Shown here piece by piece: positions 1-5,858 of a DNA stretch of 32,205 nucleotides (position 1 is its first letter; every line of letters begins with the position of its first letter). Below the pieces are notes generated by a model that did not search any database, was not told where the DNA came from, and worked only from the letters and a program-made list of their open reading frames with translations. The stretch is taken from positions 1 to 32,205 of the IMG/VR virus record IMGVR_UViG_3300043398_000372; one strand, written 5' to 3'. The translations under genes and the position numbers were made by a program. This DNA is from a virus.

Positions 1-8
1 GAGCGTAA

Positions 9-323
9 ATGTCGAAACTAAGAGCCCGCGCGTTGTTCCTTTTGAACTATACCAAGGTGGCCAAGCTGGTCGCGGACCTTGATAAGAACACCGCTGAAGT
101 GTTCCTAAATGACACTCGTATTGCGGGCCCGTTTAAGCTTTTCTGTATTACAGAGGACAAGCGCGCGTGGTTCTGCCAGGTAACGGAGTTTGAGGTATTT
201 GATTCGGTTTGTCGCCACCTAGCGCCATTGACCTATGGGGATGAGGAGATTGCCGAAGCGTGGGAAATTCTTTGTGAGCAGTACGACGCCGATCAAGAGC
301 GGGGGCGCGCATGCTTGAACTAA
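9..323 (+). CDS. hypothetical protein, 104 aa
   Basis: I do not recognise this gene. It encodes a small soluble protein with no membrane segment or signal peptide. The N terminus is basic (SKLRARALFLLNYTKVAKLV) and the C-terminal third is acidic, containing GDEEIAEAWEILCEQYDADQ. The ATG at 9 is only a few bases from the window edge, so an upstream start cannot be excluded. Its stop overlaps the start of the DNA polymerase by 13 bases, which implies translational coupling and a replication-related role by association only. It shows none of the Asp/Glu exonuclease motifs that would make it the missing 3'-5' proofreading domain of the polymerase. Confidence 0.7.
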   Translation: MSKLRARALFLLNYTKVAKLVADLDKNTAEVFLNDTRIAGPFKLFCITEDKRAWFCQVTEFEVFDSVCRHLAPLTYGDEEIAEAWEILCEQYDADQERGRACLN

Positions 324-1780
324 CGGCAATGGACGCCTATACCGGCGCGGGCGGCAGGTGGGCCAGTCAGACGGCCATTGACTCAGCTATTCAGGCAATG
401 GAGTCGACCGGGATAGGGATTGATGTTGCGTTCTTCACGGAAACCGTGAAGAAGGCGCGCCATGACGAGACAGAGGCGTTGGCCGTTTTGGCCGAACTTC
501 TGAAGAAAACCGGATTTACTCCGTTATTTAAGGACTCCAAAAAAGGCCCGAGCGACGTTTGGCGGTCAATCAGTCAGCAAAAGAAACTGTTACACGGGTT
601 TTTGAGGCTCCCGCTCTCTCCGCTGTGGAAACTGGGCGCGGTAAAGCCGGGCGAGACCAAGCTCGATGAGACGGCGTTGAGGTGGATCGTAAAGCAGCCG
701 GCGGCACGGGCCCACTCGGCGTTACTGAATAAGATGCTCGATCTTCGCCGAATAAGGTCCTCTTTAAAATACCTAGAAAAGATGCCAAATTACGTGGCCA
801 GCGACGGACTAATTCACCCGATCTGCGGGCCCGCCGGCGATTACGACGATCGGGTCGGGGCCGTGACCGGGCGACTGGCCATGAAAAAGCCGGAGGGGCA
901 ACAACTCCCGCGAGACAAACATAAGGACCCCTATCGAGTGCGAAGGGGTTTTGTGTGCGGCCCGACTCCCTGGGGCCGGGGCTGGCGCCTCTCTTTGCAG
1001 GTACACGATGAGCTAGTTTTACGCGGCCACGGGAGACTAATAGTCGCCGACTTTAACGCGTTGGAAATCCGGATCCTTGCGCACATTACAAAAGTTTTAT
1101 TCGGGGATTCTCAGCTGGCCGACGACTGCTCCCCCGGCGCCCCAGACCTGCACACAAGTAACGCTAAGAAAATCTTCGGGAAACTCCTTGGGTGGAAAAC
1201 CAAAGAAGGACATCCGGTAGGCGACCTCCCAGATTACGCGTTTAAATGTGAGGATCCTAAACTAGAAGTTCAGTATTGTGTATACCTCCGAGAGCTCGTG
1301 AAAGCGGTATGGTACGGCCTACAGTACGGAAAAGGGGCCTACGGGTTCGGGTCCTCTCTACTAGACGACGCAGGGGCCCCGATTGGAGAAACGCGGGCAG
1401 GGGAGATCGTGAATGGTCTACTAACGGCACGACCGGGGATCCGGAAATACCAGAACTGGGTGCGAGAGTTTATTTCAGAATACGAGGGGATTCCGAGCCT
1501 TGACGGCCGGTGGTGTGACCTAAGGGACCTCGTTAACGGAGACAAGTGGGCCTTTGAGCGGGCATGGCGCCGAGCTCTCAATTTCCCCATGCAGAGTGGA
1601 GGCGCCGCGATAATTGGCGCGTCCATGGTGGCGGTAACAAACGACCCGTGTATCACAAACGAAGAGGACCCGGAGCGGGTATCCGCTAGGCTTGTGCAGC
1701 TGATGGAAACCTCTTTTCCGCTGTGTGTGCCGCTTACGGTGTCGGCTCACCTGGGGGTCAACTACGACGAGTGTAAATAG
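311..1780 (+). CDS. Family A DNA polymerase with permuted palm (motif order C-A-B)
   Basis: This is a replicative DNA polymerase of the Pol I/T7 family, polymerase domain only. The 489 residues start at the thumb region (AIQAMESTGIGID near 26-38), so no 3'-5' exonuclease domain is present in this chain. Visible landmarks are TGRL at 186-189 with QQLPRD at 197-202, RRGF at 211-214, motif A as ADFNALEIRILAH with D247 and E252, DLHTSNAKKIFG at 279-290, and the motif B O-helix with R327, K331, Y335, Y339, G340. RRALNFPMQSGGA follows at 420-431 and resembles the T7 QSAGA variant. Y335 sits at the Taq F667/T7 Y526 position. The motif C hairpin (SLQVHDELVLRG, D233) lies 14 residues before motif A instead of after Q428. 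The C-terminal part runs from ASMVAVTNDP straight into EEDPERV and the usual terminal helix and strand (LMETSFPLCVPL...GVNYDE). Family assignment is certain; activity of the rearranged palm is inferred from preserved catalytic residues. It overlaps the upstream gene by 13 bases. Confidence 0.95.
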   Translation: MLELTAMDAYTGAGGRWASQTAIDSAIQAMESTGIGIDVAFFTETVKKARHDETEALAVLAELLKKTGFTPLFKDSKKGPSDVWRSISQQKKLLHGFLRLPLSPLWKLGAVKPGETKLDETALRWIVKQPAARAHSALLNKMLDLRRIRSSLKYLEKMPNYVASDGLIHPICGPAGDYDDRVGAVTGRLAMKKPEGQQLPRDKHKDPYRVRRGFVCGPTPWGRGWRLSLQVHDELVLRGHGRLIVADFNALEIRILAHITKVLFGDSQLADDCSPGAPDLHTSNAKKIFGKLLGWKTKEGHPVGDLPDYAFKCEDPKLEVQYCVYLRELVKAVWYGLQYGKGAYGFGSSLLDDAGAPIGETRAGEIVNGLLTARPGIRKYQNWVREFISEYEGIPSLDGRWCDLRDLVNGDKWAFERAWRRALNFPMQSGGAAIIGASMVAVTNDPCITNEEDPERVSARLVQLMETSFPLCVPLTVSAHLGVNYDECK

Positions 1781-1826
1781 TCACTACCGGTCAAAATGAA
1801 ATTATTGTGGCCATAAACGGGGTCTA

Positions 1827-2189
1827 ATGGAAACAGTAAGAACGATTAGGAGAGCTATGCTGCTAGCGTTTGGAAAAGAAACAGTGAACTACGTGACCGA
1901 GGTCCTTCGCACCGCGGCCGAGGAAAAAAATGCCGTGATGGGCGCCATGGGCTTGGCCGGGGAAGTAGGGGAGTTTGTTGAGCTGATTAAGAAGGACGTA
2001 TTCCACGGTAAGCCCCCGGCTCCCAAGGCTTTAAAAGAGGAACTGGGTGACATTCTCTGGTATCTGGTGTATTCGGCCGATGCCTGCGGCACTTCATTGG
2101 AGGAGATCGCAACCTCTAACGTAGAGAAGCTCCGGGCCCGCTACCCAGCCGGATTTATTGGTAATATAGCCAAAGAGGACGGGGCGTAA
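1827..2189 (+). CDS. MazG-like nucleotide pyrophosphohydrolase
   Basis: This is a member of the all-alpha NTP pyrophosphatase (MazG) superfamily, which hydrolyses nucleoside triphosphates or related nucleotides to monophosphate and pyrophosphate. The metal-binding signature is clear in the 120-residue frame: GLAGEVGEFVELIKK supplies E46 and E49, and EELGDILWYL supplies E72 and D75. The rest of the chain is helical and matches the single-domain length usual for phage MazG proteins. Two starts are possible: ATG at 1827 after GGGG, or ATG at 1857 directly behind a good AGGAG, which would give 110 residues starting just before the family helix; the later start is quite plausible. Placement behind the DNA polymerase suggests a role in nucleotide-pool control during replication, or in reducing stress nucleotides as proposed for other phage MazG proteins. 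Substrate cannot be read from sequence. Confidence 0.88.
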   Translation: METVRTIRRAMLLAFGKETVNYVTEVLRTAAEEKNAVMGAMGLAGEVGEFVELIKKDVFHGKPPAPKALKEELGDILWYLVYSADACGTSLEEIATSNVEKLRARYPAGFIGNIAKEDGA

Positions 2190-2194
2190 CTTAT

Positions 2195-2632
2195 ATGTCA
2201 CGCGGTATCCCCTCCATTCACAGAGAAGCGGGTATAGTTGTGTGTTGTGCACAGACGTGGCCAGGCTACCCCGGATGTCCGGAGCTTGTGCAGCTACCGG
2301 GGCCCAGAACCTACTGCTTTGACGGCTGTACTTTCGCCGTTACGGATCTCGGTGGCGAGGGTAAAGTGCTGTTGGGTGTACTGGACCTGGCCCGCGCCGA
2401 TGGCAAGGCCGTGAAGTGGCGCGACGTGGAAAAGGCGTGCTCCTTGCGAGTGATTAAGCCCGTGCCGATTGCCTGGCGGGGGCCCGGAAGAGAGGCGCCA
2501 GGGGACCTTCTGGACTCGGCCCCGTACGTAGCTTTCCGCCTTATGGACAGGGGCCCGTGGATGCTGGTACGCTGGGCGGAGGAACCGTTAAACAAAGAAA
2601 AGGAAGAGGGGGCATGCGAGGAGACAAAATAA
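2195..2632 (+). CDS. hypothetical protein, 145 aa
   Basis: The function is not recognised. The protein is soluble, with a cysteine-rich N-terminal third (VVCCAQTWPGYPGCPEL, then TYCFDGCTF) that could bind a metal, although no standard zinc-finger spacing is clear. The middle contains VLLGVLDLARADGKAVKWRD and the C terminus is strongly charged (NKEKEEGACEETK). The gene starts five bases after the MazG stop, and its end overlaps the start of the next gene (ATG at 2614), so it belongs to the same co-transcribed arm. A regulatory or nucleotide-metabolism role is possible by context only. Confidence 0.7.
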   Translation: MSRGIPSIHREAGIVVCCAQTWPGYPGCPELVQLPGPRTYCFDGCTFAVTDLGGEGKVLLGVLDLARADGKAVKWRDVEKACSLRVIKPVPIAWRGPGREAPGDLLDSAPYVAFRLMDRGPWMLVRWAEEPLNKEKEEGACEETK

Positions 2633-3243
2633 AAATAGTACGGGCCGAGGCCCTCGAGCGGATGATCGGGCTTCTCTTGATTGTTCCCGTGCCGCCTGGA
2701 GCCAGGGAGCCGGGGCCGAGTGCTATCATGTACCGGCTCGACGACAGCGGCCGCCTGGGAGGTTACGACCCAAACCGGGGTGAGGGGTGGTCTTGGAGTT
2801 ACGGTAATCGGGTACCTACTACCGACTGTGTGGGCGCCGTGTGTGCGGCTCTGGGCCTGGATCGCAGGCAGCATGACTCCGATTTCCCGGAGTTCGGCGG
2901 GCACCTCAACTGTGAGTCAATTTGGCTCCACGCACGGAATACCAAGATTATTTTCCGAATCCTGGACCCGCGCGAGGCGGCCCCGGGCGACTTGGCCGTT
3001 GTTCCCGGTCGTAGGGGCCTCCTTCGCCGAATTCCCGGCCACGTGGAAATGGTATTGCGGCCGGCTACAGGGAACAACCCTCCGCTTCTGTGTGGCAATT
3101 CTCCGCGCCACAAGGCGACGGGCCAGGGAATTGGAGTAGGGGCCCCGTGGAGTCCCGCGGTTGAATACGTACGATACCACGGCTTTGACCACGACGAGGC
3201 GCACCGTGGTATGTTTCCTTACTTTAGAGGAAGAAATGAGTAG
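2614..3243 (+). CDS. NlpC/P60-like cell-wall peptidase (candidate endolysin)
   Basis: This is a probable papain-like cysteine peptidase or amidase acting on peptidoglycan, and hence the candidate endolysin. The triad order Cys-His-polar is visible: TTDCVGAVCAAL gives C72 at the N terminus of a helix, PGDLAVVPG precedes a strand, PGHVEMVL gives H143, and CGNSP gives N162 as a possible third residue. This layout fits the NlpC/P60 and CHAP group. I chose the ATG at 2614 (209 aa) because AGGAAGAGGGG lies just upstream; the frame is open further up to 2557 but that stretch only overlaps the previous gene. No signal peptide is evident, so a holin would be needed for release if it is a lysin. It sits in the + arm, away from the spanins, which are in the late - arm. 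A virion-unrelated host-wall role or tail-associated role is less likely. The gene overlaps the next one by eight bases. Confidence 0.72.
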   Translation: MRGDKIKIVRAEALERMIGLLLIVPVPPGAREPGPSAIMYRLDDSGRLGGYDPNRGEGWSWSYGNRVPTTDCVGAVCAALGLDRRQHDSDFPEFGGHLNCESIWLHARNTKIIFRILDPREAAPGDLAVVPGRRGLLRRIPGHVEMVLRPATGNNPPLLCGNSPRHKATGQGIGVGAPWSPAVEYVRYHGFDHDEAHRGMFPYFRGRNE

Positions 3244-3496
3244 ATTCAGCGCGGCCCCGGGCGAAGGCGAGCCGACTGTGACCCTCGTAGAAATCGACGA
3301 TTACGAGGCCAAGGTGGGCATGTACGCCCTTAGCGTGAAAGCGGCGATACAGCTGGCCAATGAGCTACTCACAGCGGCTATGAAAATCAATGAACAGAGA
3401 CTAAAAAAGCTCCTTCACAAGATCAACCGACTAGACGATACTAGTGTTGCACTGCCAGCGCTGCCGACCCCAGAGAAACCCGAAGGAGACAACTAA
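3236..3496 (+). CDS. hypothetical protein, 86 aa, helical
   Basis: No family is recognised. The start at 3236 follows AGAGGAAGAA at good spacing; the frame is open upstream to 3161 but that extension lies wholly inside the preceding hydrolase gene. The protein has an unstructured N terminus, then a long helical stretch (YALSVKAAIQLANELLTAAMKINEQRLKKLLHKI is the region, roughly residues 28-62) with a heptad-like pattern, and a proline-rich tail. It could be a coiled-coil oligomer. Its stop shares a TAATG junction with the next gene, indicating coupled translation. Confidence 0.65.
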   Translation: MSRFSAAPGEGEPTVTLVEIDDYEAKVGMYALSVKAAIQLANELLTAAMKINEQRLKKLLHKINRLDDTSVALPALPTPEKPEGDN

Positions 3497-3738
3497 TGAC
3501 CGCCAACGCCGCCCCCGTGCCGTTCACCCGAGAGGAAGTCCAGCTATTAACCGAGGCCGGCCTGGTGTTCTGGGCCATCGAGAAAGAGGCCATCTCGGTT
3601 AGCCGTGGCGCCGAAATTCTGGGGCTGACCTTGACCGAATTTAACGCCCATTACACCGAGTATCTGGCCGCTCGTCTGGCCAAAATTGGCCAAACTGTAA
3701 AGGACTTCATGCTCGACGGTTTTGCGCCTATCGACTAA
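3496..3738 (+). CDS. small helix-turn-helix-like protein, 80 aa
   Basis: This is the last gene of the rightward arm, starting in the TAATG overlap with the preceding stop. The segment ISVSRGAEILGLTLTEFNAHYTEYL (residues about 33-57) reads like a helix-turn-helix: a helix, a Gly/Leu turn, then a second helix. It resembles the prokaryotic antitoxin/UPF0175-type pattern in which an alpha-helical repeat ends in a short HTH. There is no enzyme motif. A transcription-regulator role is an inference from this local pattern only. The bidirectional terminator lies directly downstream. Confidence 0.65.
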   Translation: MTANAAPVPFTREEVQLLTEAGLVFWAIEKEAISVSRGAEILGLTLTEFNAHYTEYLAARLAKIGQTVKDFMLDGFAPID

Positions 3739-3760
3739 TGGTTCCGCTTTCGAAATAAAA

Positions 3761-3790
3761 AGGGCCCACTTCCGGAAGGAGGCGGGCCCT
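3761..3790. terminator. Intrinsic terminator between convergent operons
   Basis: The segment AGGGCCC-AC-TTCC-GGA-AGGA... closes against GGGCCCT to give a strong GC-rich hairpin. On the - strand it is followed by CCCTTTTTATTT, a proper U-tract, so it is a good terminator for the late leftward operon. On the + strand it is followed by the weaker AACATTTTGTT. It lies exactly between the last + gene (ends 3738) and the last - gene (ends 3828), which fits a shared terminator for two converging transcripts. Confidence 0.85.
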
Positions 3791-3827
3791 AACATTTTGT
3801 TAAGTCCTAATAATTTGTAGAGTACGG

Positions 3828-4067
3828 CTATTTACGAACGACGCTACTACCGGTGACTCCGCCTAGCAGGCCGGCCAACTTCGCCGCCACCCATTCCAGC
3901 GCGGCCTTTAGTTTTCCCGCCACCGCCAGTGCCTTGTCGTCGGCGTCCGTTTTGGTGCGCGGAGCCACGATGGCCAGCGCCGCGTGAATGCCGCCCAAAA
4001 GTGCCACGAGGGCCCCTAGTACTATAAACGCAGTACTTCCGATACTTACCAACGTGTCTACACTCAT
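3828..4067 (-). CDS. small membrane protein, holin candidate
   Basis: This is a 79-residue protein with one clear transmembrane helix near residues 10-35 (STAFIVLGALVALLGGIHAA), a charged linker (PRTKTDADDK), then an amphipathic Ala/Leu-rich helix (LKAALEWVAAKLAGLLGG) and a short basic tail. Size, single or double membrane span and position in the lysis cassette suit a holin or pinholin-type protein, but holins have no diagnostic motif, so this remains inference. The start has AGGG upstream at suitable distance. It is the last gene before the terminator of the late operon. Two other small membrane proteins in this window (5628-5858 and 16217-16480) are competing holin candidates. Confidence 0.65.
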   Translation of the reverse strand: MSVDTLVSIGSTAFIVLGALVALLGGIHAALAIVAPRTKTDADDKALAVAGKLKAALEWVAAKLAGLLGGVTGSSVVRK

Positions 4068-4071
4068 TTCT

Positions 4072-4536
4072 TTACCCTGTCCTTTTCCTTGTTGTTTTGA
4101 GTTCCTTAATGATCTTAATCAAAGAGTCCGCTACCGCGCCGTCCACCCGGGCCCGCGCCAGGTTATCCAGGAGCCCAGTTCTAACGGGGTCCTCCACATT
4201 CTCCCTCACCGCGCCTGCAATGGAGTCCCACGGCTTGGTCAGTGCTTCGTGATTAGTTATGTTCGCCACCCGTAACCCGATGGCCCGTAGCTTCTCTGTC
4301 CTCTCCGCATCATGAGCCAGCCCGGCTTTGGTGTAGTGCTCGGCCCCGTTGACTTCGATTACCAAGCTCAGAGTCGGCAGCCAGAAATCAGGGAATACGG
4401 GCATACCCCAGAGCAGAAACCCCGGAGCATTGGTCCGATACGGGACACCCAGCGCGGCAACCGGCACCTCGAGAATCAGCTCGGATTCGGTGCCTTTGTA
4501 CAACACCGCCCAACGGCCCAGTAGAGGATTAGGCAT
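4072..4536 (-). CDS. PD-(D/E)XK nuclease, Vsr/DUF559-like
   Basis: This is a putative DNA endonuclease. The core reads FPDFWLP...LVIEVNGAEHYT, giving the PD at residues 49-50 and E61-x-N63 with H67, followed by DAERTEKLRAIGLRVANITNHEAL. This is the arrangement of the very-short-patch-repair/DUF559 branch of the PD-(D/E)XK superfamily (strand with D, strand with ExN or ExK, then a helix with D..R..L and a strand with G.RV..). E17 or E19 could supply the helix A glutamate. The replacement of the usual lysine by Asn is found in parts of this branch. It sits between the protease and the holin candidate, with AGGGG before the ATG. Possible jobs are host DNA degradation, branch resolution before packaging, or exclusion of other phages; the sequence does not decide. 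Confidence 0.78.
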   Translation of the reverse strand: MPNPLLGRWAVLYKGTESELILEVPVAALGVPYRTNAPGFLLWGMPVFPDFWLPTLSLVIEVNGAEHYTKAGLAHDAERTEKLRAIGLRVANITNHEALTKPWDSIAGAVRENVEDPVRTGLLDNLARARVDGAVADSLIKIIKELKTTRKRTG

Positions 4537-4542
4537 TGGCCC

Positions 4543-5157
4543 CTAGTCGTTTAGTAGATCCACTACACACTTAATCGGCTCAGCGTACGAGTACTGAGTG
4601 AATCTGAAACTAGACACCACGATGCCCACGACCTTACCCTCTCCGTTCATTAACGGAGACCCGGAGGCGCCACCATCAGTCTGAGAGGAGAACATAATGT
4701 CCCTTTCTCCGTCGATGCCGGTGGTACCCTCACCGCCCTCGAGGCCTCCGTATAGGCCCTCGAATACACCGAAGTGGACCCAATCAAAGCTGGGGTAACC
4801 GATGTAGTGTAGTCGGTCGCCAAGTACCAGCGGGGTTGTGTCGAGCAACATGCCGCCCCGGGCCCAGGGCCCGCGGAAGAGTGCGCAGTCCTCCGTCGCT
4901 GATTTGGCCGTAACTGTCACTGGGCGCCCTCGCAGCGTATACGCGGCCCCGTCAAAGGTACAGTGACGGGCCGACACCCAGACGTCATGGCCCAGATGCC
5001 ACGCCGTGCAATGGCCGTCGTCTTCGCCGTCGGCCCCCAGGTCCACGGTCAATTTCGCCACGTGCGACGCCGTTTCGGCGATGGTCGCTCTGCGGTATTC
5101 CTGTAGAGAAAGGCAGGAGAAATTATAGGCTAGGCTAATCAGGACTACATACTTCAT
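4543..5157 (-). CDS. trypsin-like serine protease, probably exported
   Basis: This is a chymotrypsin/trypsin-fold (S1-like) serine protease. The triad is visible in the right order: H65 in VSARHC, D90 in ATEDCALF, and S165 in GGASGSPLMN, with the oxyanion-hole glycine at 163. C50 (DGHCTAW) and C66 beside the histidine match the conserved disulfide near the active-site His of the family. The first 15 residues (KYVVLISLAYNFSC) are hydrophobic and look like a signal sequence or membrane anchor; the lipobox fit at C15 is poor. The disulfide and signal suggest action in the periplasm. The ATG overlaps the o-spanin stop (ATGA), tying it to the lysis genes. A role in lysis, envelope weakening, or protection in the periplasm is inference; trypsin-like proteases are uncommon in phage lysis cassettes. 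Confidence 0.88.
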   Translation of the reverse strand: MKYVVLISLAYNFSCLSLQEYRRATIAETASHVAKLTVDLGADGEDDGHCTAWHLGHDVWVSARHCTFDGAAYTLRGRPVTVTAKSATEDCALFRGPWARGGMLLDTTPLVLGDRLHYIGYPSFDWVHFGVFEGLYGGLEGGEGTTGIDGERDIMFSSQTDGGASGSPLMNGEGKVVGIVVSSFRFTQYSYAEPIKCVVDLLND

Positions 5158-5408
5158 TCTAGTTGGATCCAGGTTATGGCGGGGCAGGCCCGCAATGCTC
5201 GTTTTGCCCGGCCGACGTCCTCGATCCAGACATATAGCGCTTCCGCGTTGTCGCGCGGAATTGCCAGGTATTCATTTATCACCGTCGCTCCCATCCGAGG
5301 GGGGTCCGGAATCTCCGGGGACTGACACAGGGGGCCCGGATCCGGCATCGGCGTTTGTTGCGCGCCGCAGGAGGCCAGCAAGCTCATCGTTAGTAGCGTT
5401 CTTAACAT
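5154..5408 (-). CDS. o-spanin (Rz1-like outer-membrane lipoprotein)
   Basis: This 84-residue precursor has a classic lipoprotein signal: a short basic and hydrophobic N terminus ending in LASC with the lipidation cysteine at C14. The mature part begins with a proline-rich stretch (QTPMPDPGPLCQSPEIPDPP), a hallmark of Rz1-type outer spanin subunits. The gene begins at 5408 inside the i-spanin gene in another reading frame and extends past its end, the out-of-phase overlapping arrangement known from Rz/Rz1 of many phages. Together the two subunits span the periplasm and fuse inner and outer membranes after wall degradation. GAAGGAC lies upstream of the ATG. The presence of this gene implies a Gram-negative host. 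Confidence 0.87.
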   Translation of the reverse strand: MLRTLLTMSLLASCGAQQTPMPDPGPLCQSPEIPDPPRMGATVINEYLAIPRDNAEALYVWIEDVGRAKRALRACPAITWIQLE

Positions 5409-5625
5409 CGGCTTTGTCCTTCGCTCTTTCGATCTTTTCTCTAACTCGCATGGCCGTTTGAAGCTGGTGCAACCGCTCTAGGGCATCGCTGTACAGCGTG
5501 CGAGTGGAGAACAGGGAGAACTCTACATCGCGCCATTTATCTCTGACAGAGAGATAGTGAGCAACGGCGCTCACTATTAGCGTAGTGACAATGGACCCGC
5601 CGATAAGATACAAGAGCACCGACAC
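5272..5625 (-). CDS. i-spanin (Rz-like inner-membrane subunit)
   Basis: This 117-residue protein starts with a GTG preceded by AAAGGAGAG. It has an N-terminal transmembrane helix (LLYLIGGSIVTTLIVSAVAHYL, about residues 4-26), then a charged helical region suited to a periplasmic coiled coil (ALERLHQLQTAMRVREKIERAKDKAD). The NATNDELAGLLRRATNADAG segment closely resembles the C-terminal region shared by many Rz-like proteins. Its last third is Gly/Pro/Ser-rich and disordered, and it is encoded by the DNA that also encodes the start of the o-spanin in another frame, which explains the low-complexity composition. It forms the periplasm-spanning spanin complex with the protein at 5154-5408. Confidence 0.87.
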   Translation of the reverse strand: MSVLLYLIGGSIVTTLIVSAVAHYLSVRDKWRDVEFSLFSTRTLYSDALERLHQLQTAMRVREKIERAKDKADVKNATNDELAGLLRRATNADAGSGPPVSVPGDSGPPSDGSDGDK

Positions 5626-5627
5626 GG

Positions 5628-5858
5628 CTACTCTCCTTTGTTAGAGTCCCTTGAGTCCTGGCGCCTCCGGGTCTGTGATGGGTCGCCCCGTCGACGGCCC
5701 ATGTTGACCCCACGCCGGCTGTCCCCGAGCCCTAGCCACTCTTCGATGTGTTCGACGCGAATCGTAAGGTGACTAAGCAACTTTTCCAGCCGCAGCGCGA
5801 GCCACACCGCGGCTCCCGCCGTAACGCCGTCCGTAACGTGTTGAATTGTCTCCCACAC
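5628..5858 (-). CDS. small membrane-associated protein in lysis cassette
   Basis: This is a 76-residue protein with a GTG start directly after the stop of the upstream structural gene. Residues about 10-30 (GVTAGAAVWLALRLEKLLSH) form a short hydrophobic or amphipathic helix, followed by an amphipathic segment (LTIRVEHIEEWLGLG) and a very basic tail full of Arg and Ser. This could be a small holin or membrane-anchored lysis regulator; the basic C terminus is typical of holins but not specific. It ends two bases before the i-spanin start, so it belongs to the lysis group by position. Confidence 0.6.
   Translation of the reverse strand: MWETIQHVTDGVTAGAAVWLALRLEKLLSHLTIRVEHIEEWLGLGDSRRGVNMGRRRGDPSQTRRRQDSRDSNKGE

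Noticed and set aside
311-1780. Polymerase inactivated by truncation or loss of motif C
   Set aside because: A full QVHDELVL motif is present upstream of motif A, and every other catalytic residue is conserved, so simple loss does not explain the sequence.
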